Source: Thermoplasmata archaeon
GTDB taxonomy: Archaea; Thermoplasmatota; Thermoplasmata; Lutacidiplasmatales; UBA184
NCBI GenBank assembly: GCA_030040755.1
Contig: JASHTC010000099.1
Location: forward strand, 1 to 10,212
DNA length: 10,212 nucleotides
Direction of reading: 5' to 3'
The notes under the pieces are model-generated. The model had not been told where the DNA came from. It saw nothing but the letters and a program-made list of their open reading frames with translations, and searched no databases. Shown in pieces: positions 5,439-10,212 of this stretch (positions are counted from its first letter, which is position 1; each line of letters begins with the position of its first letter). Made by a program: the position numbers and the translations under genes.

Positions 5439-6419
5439 CTAAGGTCCCCCCAGCTGGGTCTCAAGCTGTATCGCTTCGCGCACTTTCCGGAACCCCAAAC
5501 CCTCGTTGAGGGTCCACATGGGCGCGTTCAGCGAGTCATTCGTGGTTTCGATCCGGGAGTATCCGTTCCGCTTGGCGTAGTCGATAACCATCAGCTTGAG
5601 CGTGAGAGCAATCTTCCGCCGGCGGAATTCCGGGAGTGTCCCGGTGAAGTTCTGTAGGAGCACCTGGGGCCGGGCCGCCTCTCGGGCCGCCTGAGAGACC
5701 CCGACATACCGACCCGCGGTCTTCGCGAGGAACCAGGCGTCGGGCAGCGCATCATGGGTCCCGAAGAAGAACTGCCGGAACTCGTCGAACGGCATGGGGA
5801 CGTAGGGACCCTCCCTCGGGACGTCCCGCACCGCCTCCGAGTAGAACTCGTGCAGCCGGGTCAAGACCTGTGGTTCCCCGACCCCCTCTCGGGCGAGAGT
5901 GGTGAGCTCGATGCCATCGTTCGCGAGGGCGTGAGTCAGCGCGGGCAGCTCCGAGGTATCCGCGGAGCTGAGTTCCAGCCTCGATCCCCAGTGCCGTCGG
6001 CGTTCCACGAAGCCGCGTTTCGCCAGGAAGGTCGACCCGTCGTGCGCGCTCTCGAGGACTTGGGAGGTGAGGCTCGTTCCGCCGCGTCGACGCACCTCGG
6101 CGGCAAGATCATCGTAGAGTCGGGAACCGACCCCCCTCCGTCGATGGTCCGGCAACACGCCTCCGACGACCCAGTAGCGGGTCGGGTCAGCCTCGAACGG
6201 CATCTGGAACACCACACCGGCCCCGACCACCTCCCCGGTAGCACCCTCCTCCGCCACAACCTGACGCGGGTGGGAGGCTCGGAGGAGCACCTCGAACAAG
6301 TTTCGCAGCGACTCGACAGAGACCGGCTGGTCCGGGTCGTTGGCCTTCTGTATGGCCGCGACCGCCGTATAGTCCGAATCGCGAAGCTCCCGCACGAAGT
6401 ACCGAGCCTCATCCGTCAT
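5439..6419 (-). CDS. Tandem-domain GNAT-family N-acetyltransferase
   Basis: This 326-residue protein contains two GNAT domains, which transfer acyl groups from acyl-CoA to amines. In the first, VVGGVLPDHRRRGVGSRLYDDL (about 84-105) is a full motif A with the R/QxxGxG/A pyrophosphate loop, followed by FLAKRGFVERRR (131-142). In the second, FTGTLPEFRRRKIALTLKLMVIDYAKRNG (258-286) and TNDSLNAPMWTLNEGLGFRKV (293-313) match motifs A and B, but the P-loop glycines are replaced (RRRKIALT). Tandem architecture of this kind occurs in mycothiol synthase-like and other antibiotic-, polyamine- or protein-modifying acetyltransferases. The ATG at 6419 has no Shine-Dalgarno, but a weak TATA-like AAGATTTAGGG lies about 27 bases ahead (6443-6453), fitting a leaderless mRNA. 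The substrate is unknown. Confidence 0.85.
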   Translation of the reverse strand: MTDEARYFVRELRDSDYTAVAAIQKANDPDQPVSVESLRNLFEVLLRASHPRQVVAEEGATGEVVGAGVVFQMPFEADPTRYWVVGGVLPDHRRRGVGSRLYDDLAAEVRRRGGTSLTSQVLESAHDGSTFLAKRGFVERRRHWGSRLELSSADTSELPALTHALANDGIELTTLAREGVGEPQVLTRLHEFYSEAVRDVPREGPYVPMPFDEFRQFFFGTHDALPDAWFLAKTAGRYVGVSQAAREAARPQVLLQNFTGTLPEFRRRKIALTLKLMVIDYAKRNGYSRIETTNDSLNAPMWTLNEGLGFRKVREAIQLETQLGGP

Positions 6420-6582
6420 GGAAAGCCGGGGATTGCCTCCCGCCCTAAATCTTGAAGGGATAGAACCCGGGGGACGAAAATCCCGCTACGGGACCGGCGT
6501 TCGAGTTCCTCGCCCCCCAATCGCACGGGCAAGCGGTGTTGCACTCGTGACCTCGGTCCCGAAGGGGTGATCGCGGGGTGAA

Positions 6583-6606
6583 TTGGCAAGTGGAGGCCTC
6601 CGCCAA
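6583..6606. repeat. Inverted repeat ahead of the orphan gene
   Basis: The perfect palindrome GGAGGCCTCC (6592-6601) is extended by TTGGC (6583-6587) and GCCAA (6602-6606), with a four-base insertion AAGT on one side. It lies 44-67 bases ahead of the ATG at 6650 in a 230-base divergent gap (6420-6649). It could be an operator or an RNA hairpin in the leader. Another short hairpin, TCCCG-CTA-CGGGA, lies at 6481-6493. Confidence 0.35.
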
Positions 6607-6649
6607 GCTAAGGAAGGGAGAGCCGAATGCGATGGGCCAGGAGCACTGA

Positions 6650-7255
6650 ATGAGGGCGCTTCGCCGTGCTTCCATTAAGGACCTTCTCTGGAATTTCGCT
6701 GTGGCCGAGTTCGAGTCGGCCCCAACGAAGCAAAGGCACTCGGTGCCAGAAATCTCCCACAGTCTGCTCGCTCGCGTCTTGAGGTCCGAGCGAAGCACGT
6801 TCACCCAGGCCGACTGGCTCGAGCTCCTGGACGCAGTCTGGTCCACGCGAGCGGATATCGTCGGCCCGGCCTCCGCTCAAATCCAGGACTGGTACGTTGC
6901 AGAGCTTGACGAGGGAGATTGGACCGAAATCCGGGTGCTGAACCTCCAGATCTTCGCCCCGTTGACTCCGACCCTCCGACTATCGGAGTTCGCCAAATCC
7001 CTCGATAGTGGAGTTTACCCCTCGACGTGGGATCCAGAAATGTACTCGATGCGACGGGCGGCGTTCGATCTCAGCAGGATGCACGGCCTGCCCATCTTGG
7101 TCTGTGAACAACTTTGCGGCCCCTACTCCATCATAGAAGGGACGTGTCGGCTCAGTATTCTCGAGTCGAAGCGAACCTCAGGGGAACTCTTGCATCCAAC
7201 CCTAGAAGTCTTGGTGGGGGTCGGGTCACCCTTGGACTATCCGGTTGGGGAGTAG
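6650..7255 (+). CDS. Protein of unknown function with ParB-like 'IIEGTCR' segment
   Basis: I do not recognise this 201-residue protein. It is soluble, with no signal peptide or membrane helix. The N-terminal half is rich in Trp, Leu and Glu (DWLELLDAVW, IQDWYVAELDEGDWTEI) and probably helical. The C-terminal third has PILVCEQLCGPYSIIEGTCRLSILESKR (about 148-175) followed by LEVLVGVGSPLDYPVG. The 'hydrophobic-EG-x-x-R' pattern resembles the ParB/Srx-like nucleotide-binding fold, but no catalytic set can be assigned. The ATG at 6650 has an AGGAG-type ribosome-binding site about eight bases ahead. Codons look less GC-biased than in neighbours, hinting at transfer. It ends 38 bases from the toxin remnant of the abiE-like locus on the other strand, so it may belong to the same accessory island. 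Coding status is fairly sure; function is unknown. Confidence 0.7.
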   Translation: MRALRRASIKDLLWNFAVAEFESAPTKQRHSVPEISHSLLARVLRSERSTFTQADWLELLDAVWSTRADIVGPASAQIQDWYVAELDEGDWTEIRVLNLQIFAPLTPTLRLSEFAKSLDSGVYPSTWDPEMYSMRRAAFDLSRMHGLPILVCEQLCGPYSIIEGTCRLSILESKRTSGELLHPTLEVLVGVGSPLDYPVGE

Positions 7256-7292
7256 GCGCCGAGGCTCGAACGGCACCGCTTGCCGTGGCGGA

Positions 7293-7567
7293 TTAAACCG
7301 GGAGTCCGGGAATGCACGAGCGGTGGCATGGCCTATCGTACTCAAGTTCGGGCGGCGCGCCCTCTACCTCGGCTGCCAGGTCCTCGCTCAGACGGCCTGC
7401 ATCGCCCGTGACCATCATGCGAACGTAGGTCCCGCCCTTGAACACGAGCTGGTCGGCCACCCGGTGGCTCGCGAGTGCGTGAGGCGCCTAGCGCAGGACC
7501 CCCTCTGCGGGGCAATGTGAAGGACTCCGCCCATCCGATTGGCGAATCGGTTGGCGACCGCGCGGTA
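7293..7567 (-). pseudogene. AbiEii-type nucleotidyltransferase toxin remnant
   Basis: Directly after the antitoxin stop, the - strand keeps pieces of an AbiEii (type IV toxin, nucleotidyltransferase) N terminus in different frames. HIAPQR (7519-7502) reads in the frame of the upstream gene. HALASHRVADQLVFKGGTYVRMMVTGDAGRLSEDL (about 7478-7377) reads in another frame, opened by an in-frame TAG at 7490-7488. KGGT (7439-7428) and RLSEDL (7394-7377) match the GG-T and S-x-D-L-D motifs of the family, but the usual second aspartate is Ala here. The reading continues only to a TAA at 7295-7293, so most of a normal toxin of about 250-300 residues is missing. A frameshift, a stop, a lost catalytic residue and a truncated C terminus all point to a decayed gene. 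This stretch has no other gene. Confidence 0.7.
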
Positions 7568-8395
7568 TCACCGAATCTCTCCCTCGGCGAAGAGCTGGGC
7601 GTCCGCAAGGTTCCGAATGACGTGCCAGCGAGGGTCGCGTACTCCCCGACGGCCGTGGATCCGGGCCGGGCCGAGCGGGACGTACGGTTCGCCGGCTCGG
7701 GCCATGCGGGCCCGGACCCATGATGGAGGGGCGGGAATCGAAGGGCGCACATGTTCGGCCAAGTATCCCGCCCTCAGCGTGAGGCTTCGATTCTTCATCC
7801 GGTCCAGGTACGACCCGAGCCGGGACCAGTCGAGCCCGGGCTTAGCGAGGGCAAAGATGTGCGATACCCCCGCAATGCCGCCGGCGAGCTCGGGTCGGTC
7901 CAAGCAGTCGAGAACGGTTCTCTCGACGTCGCTCACCTCGAGACGAACTCCCCGACGGACCATAGGACGAGAGCCGAAGAAACGCGACCGCGACAGGCGC
8001 ACCGTCCGGAAGCGATCAGCCAATCTCTCGCCCGGAACCCACCGCGTCGGTGTCACGATGTAGTAAACCCGGCTCGCCCGAGGGAAGATGCCGTGGAGCT
8101 CCGCCGCAGTGGCGTACCCGAAGTAGTATGGCGCTACGAGTCGGCGCCCGATCCTCAGGGGGTCGGTGTTTGGAACCGCCTCCGGTCCGTAGCGACCCGG
8201 GTTGAGGAGGTACGTCCCCTGGCGGACCCGCTGGAGCCAGCTCTTACGCACCAGGTCGTGGGCCAGCTTACGCGCGAACCCTGGGGAGGCGCCCGTCCGC
8301 CGCCGGATCTCTGCGAGAGATACGACCTCAGTCCCCTCAGACTCCAACGAAAGGACGACCTTCGCCTCGGTGCGAGAGAGCGAGCGAACGTCCAT
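7568..8395 (-). CDS. AbiEi-type antitoxin / transcriptional regulator
   Basis: This 275-residue protein matches the AbiEi antitoxin family of type IV toxin-antitoxin (abortive infection AbiE) systems. An N-terminal winged HTH (residues about 1-65) reads LSRTEAKVVLSLESEG..VSLAEIRRRTGASPGFARKLAHDLVRKSWLQRVRQGTYLL. The conserved central region follows: PYYFGYATAAELHGI (89-103), then YYIVTPTR and strongly basic strands. VRLEVSDVERTVLDCLDRPELAGGI (150-174) is the family hallmark, and a C-terminal helical part contains LTLRAGYLAE. AbiEi represses its own operon and neutralises the AbiEii nucleotidyltransferase. The ATG at 8395 is preceded by an in-frame stop and no good Shine-Dalgarno. A perfect inverted repeat and TATA-like box lie upstream. 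The toxin partner downstream is degenerate, so this copy may act as a solitary regulator or anti-addiction factor. Family is confident; present-day role is inferred. Confidence 0.87.
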   Translation of the reverse strand: MDVRSLSRTEAKVVLSLESEGTEVVSLAEIRRRTGASPGFARKLAHDLVRKSWLQRVRQGTYLLNPGRYGPEAVPNTDPLRIGRRLVAPYYFGYATAAELHGIFPRASRVYYIVTPTRWVPGERLADRFRTVRLSRSRFFGSRPMVRRGVRLEVSDVERTVLDCLDRPELAGGIAGVSHIFALAKPGLDWSRLGSYLDRMKNRSLTLRAGYLAEHVRPSIPAPPSWVRARMARAGEPYVPLGPARIHGRRGVRDPRWHVIRNLADAQLFAEGEIR

Positions 8396-8422
8396 GACAG
8401 AGGACGGAGTCTTCGATACGTG

Positions 8423-8445
8423 AATGTTACCGAATCAGTAACATT
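8423..8445 (-). promoter_or_regulatory. Putative AbiEi autoregulatory operator
   Basis: AATGTTAC (8423-8430) and GTAACATT (8438-8445) form a perfect inverted repeat with a seven-base spacer, 23 bp in all. It lies 28-50 bases ahead of the AbiEi ATG and directly downstream of a TATA-like box. AbiEi antitoxins characterised elsewhere bind inverted repeats in their own promoter. The repeat is observed; the protein bound is inferred. Confidence 0.65.
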
Positions 8446-8449
8446 AGTG

Positions 8450-8459
8450 TACATAAAAC
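8450..8459 (-). promoter_or_regulatory. TATA-like box of the AbiEi gene
   Basis: On the - strand TTTTATGTAC is a clear A/T island. A transcription start about 26 bases downstream would fall near 8429, inside the inverted repeat, leaving a leader of some 34 bases. Occupied operator would then block initiation. Assigned by inspection. Confidence 0.45.
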
Positions 8460-8638
8460 ACAGCATCCTCTGTGGGGCCGGGGATTTCGGCTACGGTCGC
8501 GGCTCCGCGCAAGACCGGTTGTGCGTCCTATCCTTGCGCACGAATCGGGTCGGCCCCGCACCATCGGGACGGGCCCCGGACGTCACGAGCAGAATCCAAT
8601 AGTAGCCGGAGCGATGCGGGAGGGGCGAGGATTCAGCC

Positions 8639-8950
8639 ATGTATGACCTGAAGAACCTTAGGCGCCTGAAGAAGATCGATGCAAACGCGCCGGACGCGAT
8701 GAAGGCGTTCTGGGCGTTCGACGAGGCGGCTCTGGCCGATGGTGCGATTCCTGTGAAGTACAAGGAACTGATGGCATGCGCTGTAGCGTTCACGACGCAG
8801 TGTCCCTACTGCATCGATATCCACTCGAAGAGAGCTCGAGAAGCCGGTGCGTCCGATAAGGAGATGGCGGAGGTCGTCGCGGTCGCTGCAGCGCTCAGGG
8901 CGGGTGCCGCGATCACGCACGGAACCCACGCCTTCACCGATACTCCGTAG
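8639..8950 (+). CDS. AhpD-like carboxymuconolactone decarboxylase family protein
   Basis: This 103-residue all-helical protein belongs to the CMD/AhpD-like family, whose redox-active members reduce peroxiredoxins or scavenge peroxides through a CxxC pair. The active segment is KYKELMACAVAFTTQCPYCIDIHSKRAREAGAS, containing Cys55-Pro-Tyr-Cys58, His62 and the preceding Glu43. This is the AhpD proton-relay arrangement (Glu, CxxC, His). Length is typical of single-domain family members, which form multimers. The ATG at 8639 follows a purine-rich stretch. It stands alone on the + strand and converges on a peroxiredoxin-DsbA operon, so a shared oxidative-stress role is plausible. Upstream, 8460-8638 holds no gene; a weak A/T element CAATAGTAG near 8595 may be its promoter. 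Confidence 0.88.
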   Translation: MYDLKNLRRLKKIDANAPDAMKAFWAFDEAALADGAIPVKYKELMACAVAFTTQCPYCIDIHSKRAREAGASDKEMAEVVAVAAALRAGAAITHGTHAFTDTP

Positions 8951-8957
8951 GAGTCGA

Positions 8958-8996
8958 CTACCCGCGCGGTAGCCGCAGCGCTGGCCCTCGGGCCAG
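8958..8996. terminator. Two hairpins after the AhpD-like gene
   Basis: CTACC-CGCGC-GGTAG (8958-8972) and CTGGCCC-TC-GGGCCAG (8981-8996) lie within 50 bases of the AhpD-like stop, in the 166-base gap between convergent genes. They may limit read-through in either direction. No oligo-T follows, so the role is uncertain. Confidence 0.4.
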
Positions 8997-9116
8997 TCGA
9001 GCCCTGGATCGCACGCGGGACCTACCAGGGACCAGGTGGCCGGCAACCTCACGCGGCTCGGTGCCTCTTCACGAGAACCCAGTCCGTTGGGGCCCGTAGC
9101 CGGTTACGCGGGGTGA

Positions 9117-9683
9117 CTACCTCTCCCGCGCACCGCGTGGCTTCGTGGTCCCTCTCAACGCCCGAACCATGGAGTGGAACTCGGCGGGTCCGTCGTAGCG
9201 GCTTCCGTCGATGAAGAAGGTGGGGGTGCCGTTAACCCCGCTACGGACCCCGCTCATGAAATCCTCCTCGATCCGCGTCGAGTGAGCGCGCCGGGCCACC
9301 TCTCCATCTACCCGCGCCACATCCAGCCCCACCTGCACCTCGTACTCGGCAAAAGGGGCCTCCGTTCCAAGGAGGCTCTGGTGCTCGTAGAGAAAGTCGT
9401 GCATCTGCCAGAACTTTCCCTGGGCTCCGGCCGCCTCGGCTGTCTCCGCGGCCCACTCCGCCTGGGGATGCGCGTTGGTGATGGGGAAGTTCCGGAAGAC
9501 GAACCGGAGAGCACCACCGAGTTCCTTCTGGATCCGCTTGACGACCGGGTAGGCGGCCCCACAGTAGGGACACTGGTAATCCCCGTACTCCAACAGGACT
9601 AGCCGGGCGTCCCCCGCTCCCTCGGAATGATCCCGCTCTCCGACCGGCAGCGTGAGGCGCGGAGGAAGGTAGGTCTTGGCCAC
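9117..9683 (-). CDS. DsbA-family thioredoxin-fold oxidoreductase
   Basis: This 188-residue DsbA-type thiol oxidoreductase has the active site CPYC (Cys38-Cys41) after the strand LVLLEYGDYQ. A helical insertion carries FRNFPITNAHPQAEWAAETAEAAGAQGKFWQMHDFLYEHQ (about 64-102). The cis-proline loop is VNGTPTFFIDG (150-160, Pro154). No signal peptide or membrane anchor is visible, so it is probably cytoplasmic, as in the archaeal/actinobacterial DsbA-like proteins often called thioredoxin-domain proteins. The start is GTG at 9683, six bases after the peroxiredoxin stop; the GGGTGA Shine-Dalgarno overlaps that stop codon. Translational coupling with the peroxiredoxin suggests it could be its reductant, or an isomerase/oxidase for other thiols. 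The family is confident; the partner is inferred. Confidence 0.9.
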   Translation of the reverse strand: MAKTYLPPRLTLPVGERDHSEGAGDARLVLLEYGDYQCPYCGAAYPVVKRIQKELGGALRFVFRNFPITNAHPQAEWAAETAEAAGAQGKFWQMHDFLYEHQSLLGTEAPFAEYEVQVGLDVARVDGEVARRAHSTRIEEDFMSGVRSGVNGTPTFFIDGSRYDGPAEFHSMVRALRGTTKPRGARER

Positions 9684-9689
9684 TTCGCT

Positions 9690-10175
9690 TCACCCGAGTC
9701 GCTCGAGCGCCGAGAGGATGCCGTCCGCGCCGGGGTTAACGCCATCCGGAGAGAGGAAGCTCCAGCGGATCACTCCCTTCTTGTCGATCACGAACAGGGC
9801 TCTCGCAGACTCGCCGGCCGCAGGTTCGAATGCCCCGTACGCCCTCGAGACAGCGCCTTTCGGTTCAAAGTCCGCCAGCAGGGGGAAGTTGAGTCGTCGA
9901 TCCTTGGAGAATGCCAGGTGGGACCAGATTCCATCCACCGAAATGCCGATCACCTCGGCTTCGTGCTTCTTGAACTCGGGCATCAGCTGGGCGTAGAGTC
10001 CCATCTGGTCGGTGCAGACCGGGCTCCAGTCGGCCGGATAGAAGGCCAAGACGACCGGTCGCCCGAGGAAGTCATTCAGGGATACGCTCTGGTCGGGCGT
10101 GCTCTTGAGAGTAAAATTCGGCGCCTTGACCCCGGTCTTGAGGATCGACGGCTTGTTCTCCGAGGTCTTGGACAT
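9690..10175 (-). CDS. Peroxiredoxin (AhpC/TSA family), single cysteine
   Basis: This thiol peroxidase reduces H2O2 and organic hydroperoxides. It has 161 residues from the ATG at 10175; an in-frame TTG at 10184 would add three. The peroxidatic site reads YPADWSPVCTDQ with Cys54, in the place of the usual PxxxTxxC, and the customary Thr is Ser here. Arg125 in ARALFVID is the expected catalytic arginine. It is the only cysteine in the protein, so the enzyme is of 1-Cys type and needs an external thiol. The downstream DsbA-like gene, six bases away, is an obvious candidate. Sequence order (TGVKAPNFTLKSTPDQSVSLNDFLGRPVVLAFYP...VIGISVDGIWSHLAFSKD) resembles the BCP/AhpE-like group more than typical 2-Cys Prx. 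A TATA-like box about 28 bases ahead implies a leaderless operon transcript. Confidence 0.9.
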   Translation of the reverse strand: MSKTSENKPSILKTGVKAPNFTLKSTPDQSVSLNDFLGRPVVLAFYPADWSPVCTDQMGLYAQLMPEFKKHEAEVIGISVDGIWSHLAFSKDRRLNFPLLADFEPKGAVSRAYGAFEPAAGESARALFVIDKKGVIRWSFLSPDGVNPGADGILSALERLG

Positions 10176-10197
10176 GGGGTTCAATGGTGCAGACAGG

Positions 10198-10208
10198 CCA
10201 TAAGTTTT
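10198..10208 (-). promoter_or_regulatory. TATA-like box of the peroxiredoxin-dsbA operon
   Basis: Read on the - strand, AAAACTTATGG is centred about 28 bases ahead of the ATG at 10175, with no Shine-Dalgarno between them. This fits a leaderless archaeal transcript and supports 10175 as the start. It is at the edge of the window, so upstream elements cannot be judged. Confidence 0.4.
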
Positions 10209-10212
10209 CCAG

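Noticed and set aside
5754..6455. Long + strand open frame opposite the GNAT gene
   Set aside because: Antisense shadow of a clearly recognised tandem acetyltransferase; no domain seen.
6495..6520. TTCGAGT segment resembling a tRNA T-loop
   Set aside because: The flanking bases do not form the five-base T stem, and no anticodon or acceptor stem can be drawn. Similar TTCGAG segments near 3178 and 7265 fail in the same way.
6625..6652. Short ORFs just ahead of the orphan gene (MGQEH and MRWARSTE)
   Set aside because: They are too short to support as genes; a leader-peptide role is possible, but nothing in the sequence favours it.
7751..8602. Long + strand open frame opposite the AbiEi gene
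   Set aside because: Antisense shadow; the opposite strand carries the conserved AbiEi motifs.
1..10212. CRISPR array, insertion sequence or integrase
   Set aside because: No regularly spaced direct repeats, transposase or integrase motif, or terminal inverted repeats were seen anywhere in the window.

Overview
The window is GC-rich and densely coded. It most likely comes from an uncultured high-GC archaeon, perhaps a Thermoplasmatota-like lineage. The archaeal reading rests mainly on promoter layout. Several genes have an A/T-rich TATA-like box about 26-28 bases ahead of their start codon and no Shine-Dalgarno site, as expected for leaderless archaeal mRNAs (ars operon, peroxiredoxin, acetyltransferase). 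Genes inside operons do carry strong Shine-Dalgarno sites. The lineage itself is an inference; no rRNA or other marker gene is present.

Region 1 (1-3130, + strand) starts with the C-terminal part of an MFS drug-type transporter. A compact arsenic operon follows: arsR-arsM-arsC-aquaporin. ArsR is a metalloid-sensing repressor whose presumed operator array (759-792) lies between the TATA box and the start codon. ArsM methylates As(III), ArsC reduces arsenate to As(III), and a MIP channel may let As(III) leave the cell. No ArsB or Acr3 pump is visible in this window.

Region 2 (3403-6419, all - strand) is a run of separately spaced housekeeping or accessory enzymes: a dihydrofolate-reductase-like (RibD C-terminal-like) protein, a VOC-family protein, an SRPBCC-type lipocalin-fold protein and a tandem GNAT acetyltransferase. 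Intergenic stretches are 110-230 bases and some hold stem-loops.

Region 3 (6650-8395) looks like a small accessory island. It has a + strand protein of unknown function with a ParB-like 'IIEGTCR' segment. On the - strand there is an intact AbiEi-type antitoxin/regulator with a perfect inverted-repeat operator, followed by a frameshifted, truncated remnant of the AbiEii nucleotidyltransferase toxin. It therefore looks like a type IV toxin-antitoxin locus that kept its antitoxin after losing its toxin.

Region 4 (8639-10212) carries redox genes: an AhpD-like carboxymuconolactone-decarboxylase-family protein (+ strand), converging on a - strand operon of a single-cysteine peroxiredoxin and a DsbA-type thioredoxin-fold oxidoreductase. 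The last two may work as a peroxidase and its partner.

No tRNA, rRNA, CRISPR array, insertion sequence or origin was seen. The only stretch over about 300 bases without an intact gene is 7256-7567, which holds the AbiEii remnant. The next largest gaps (3131-3402, 8396-8638 and 6420-6649) hold only promoter- or terminator-like features.
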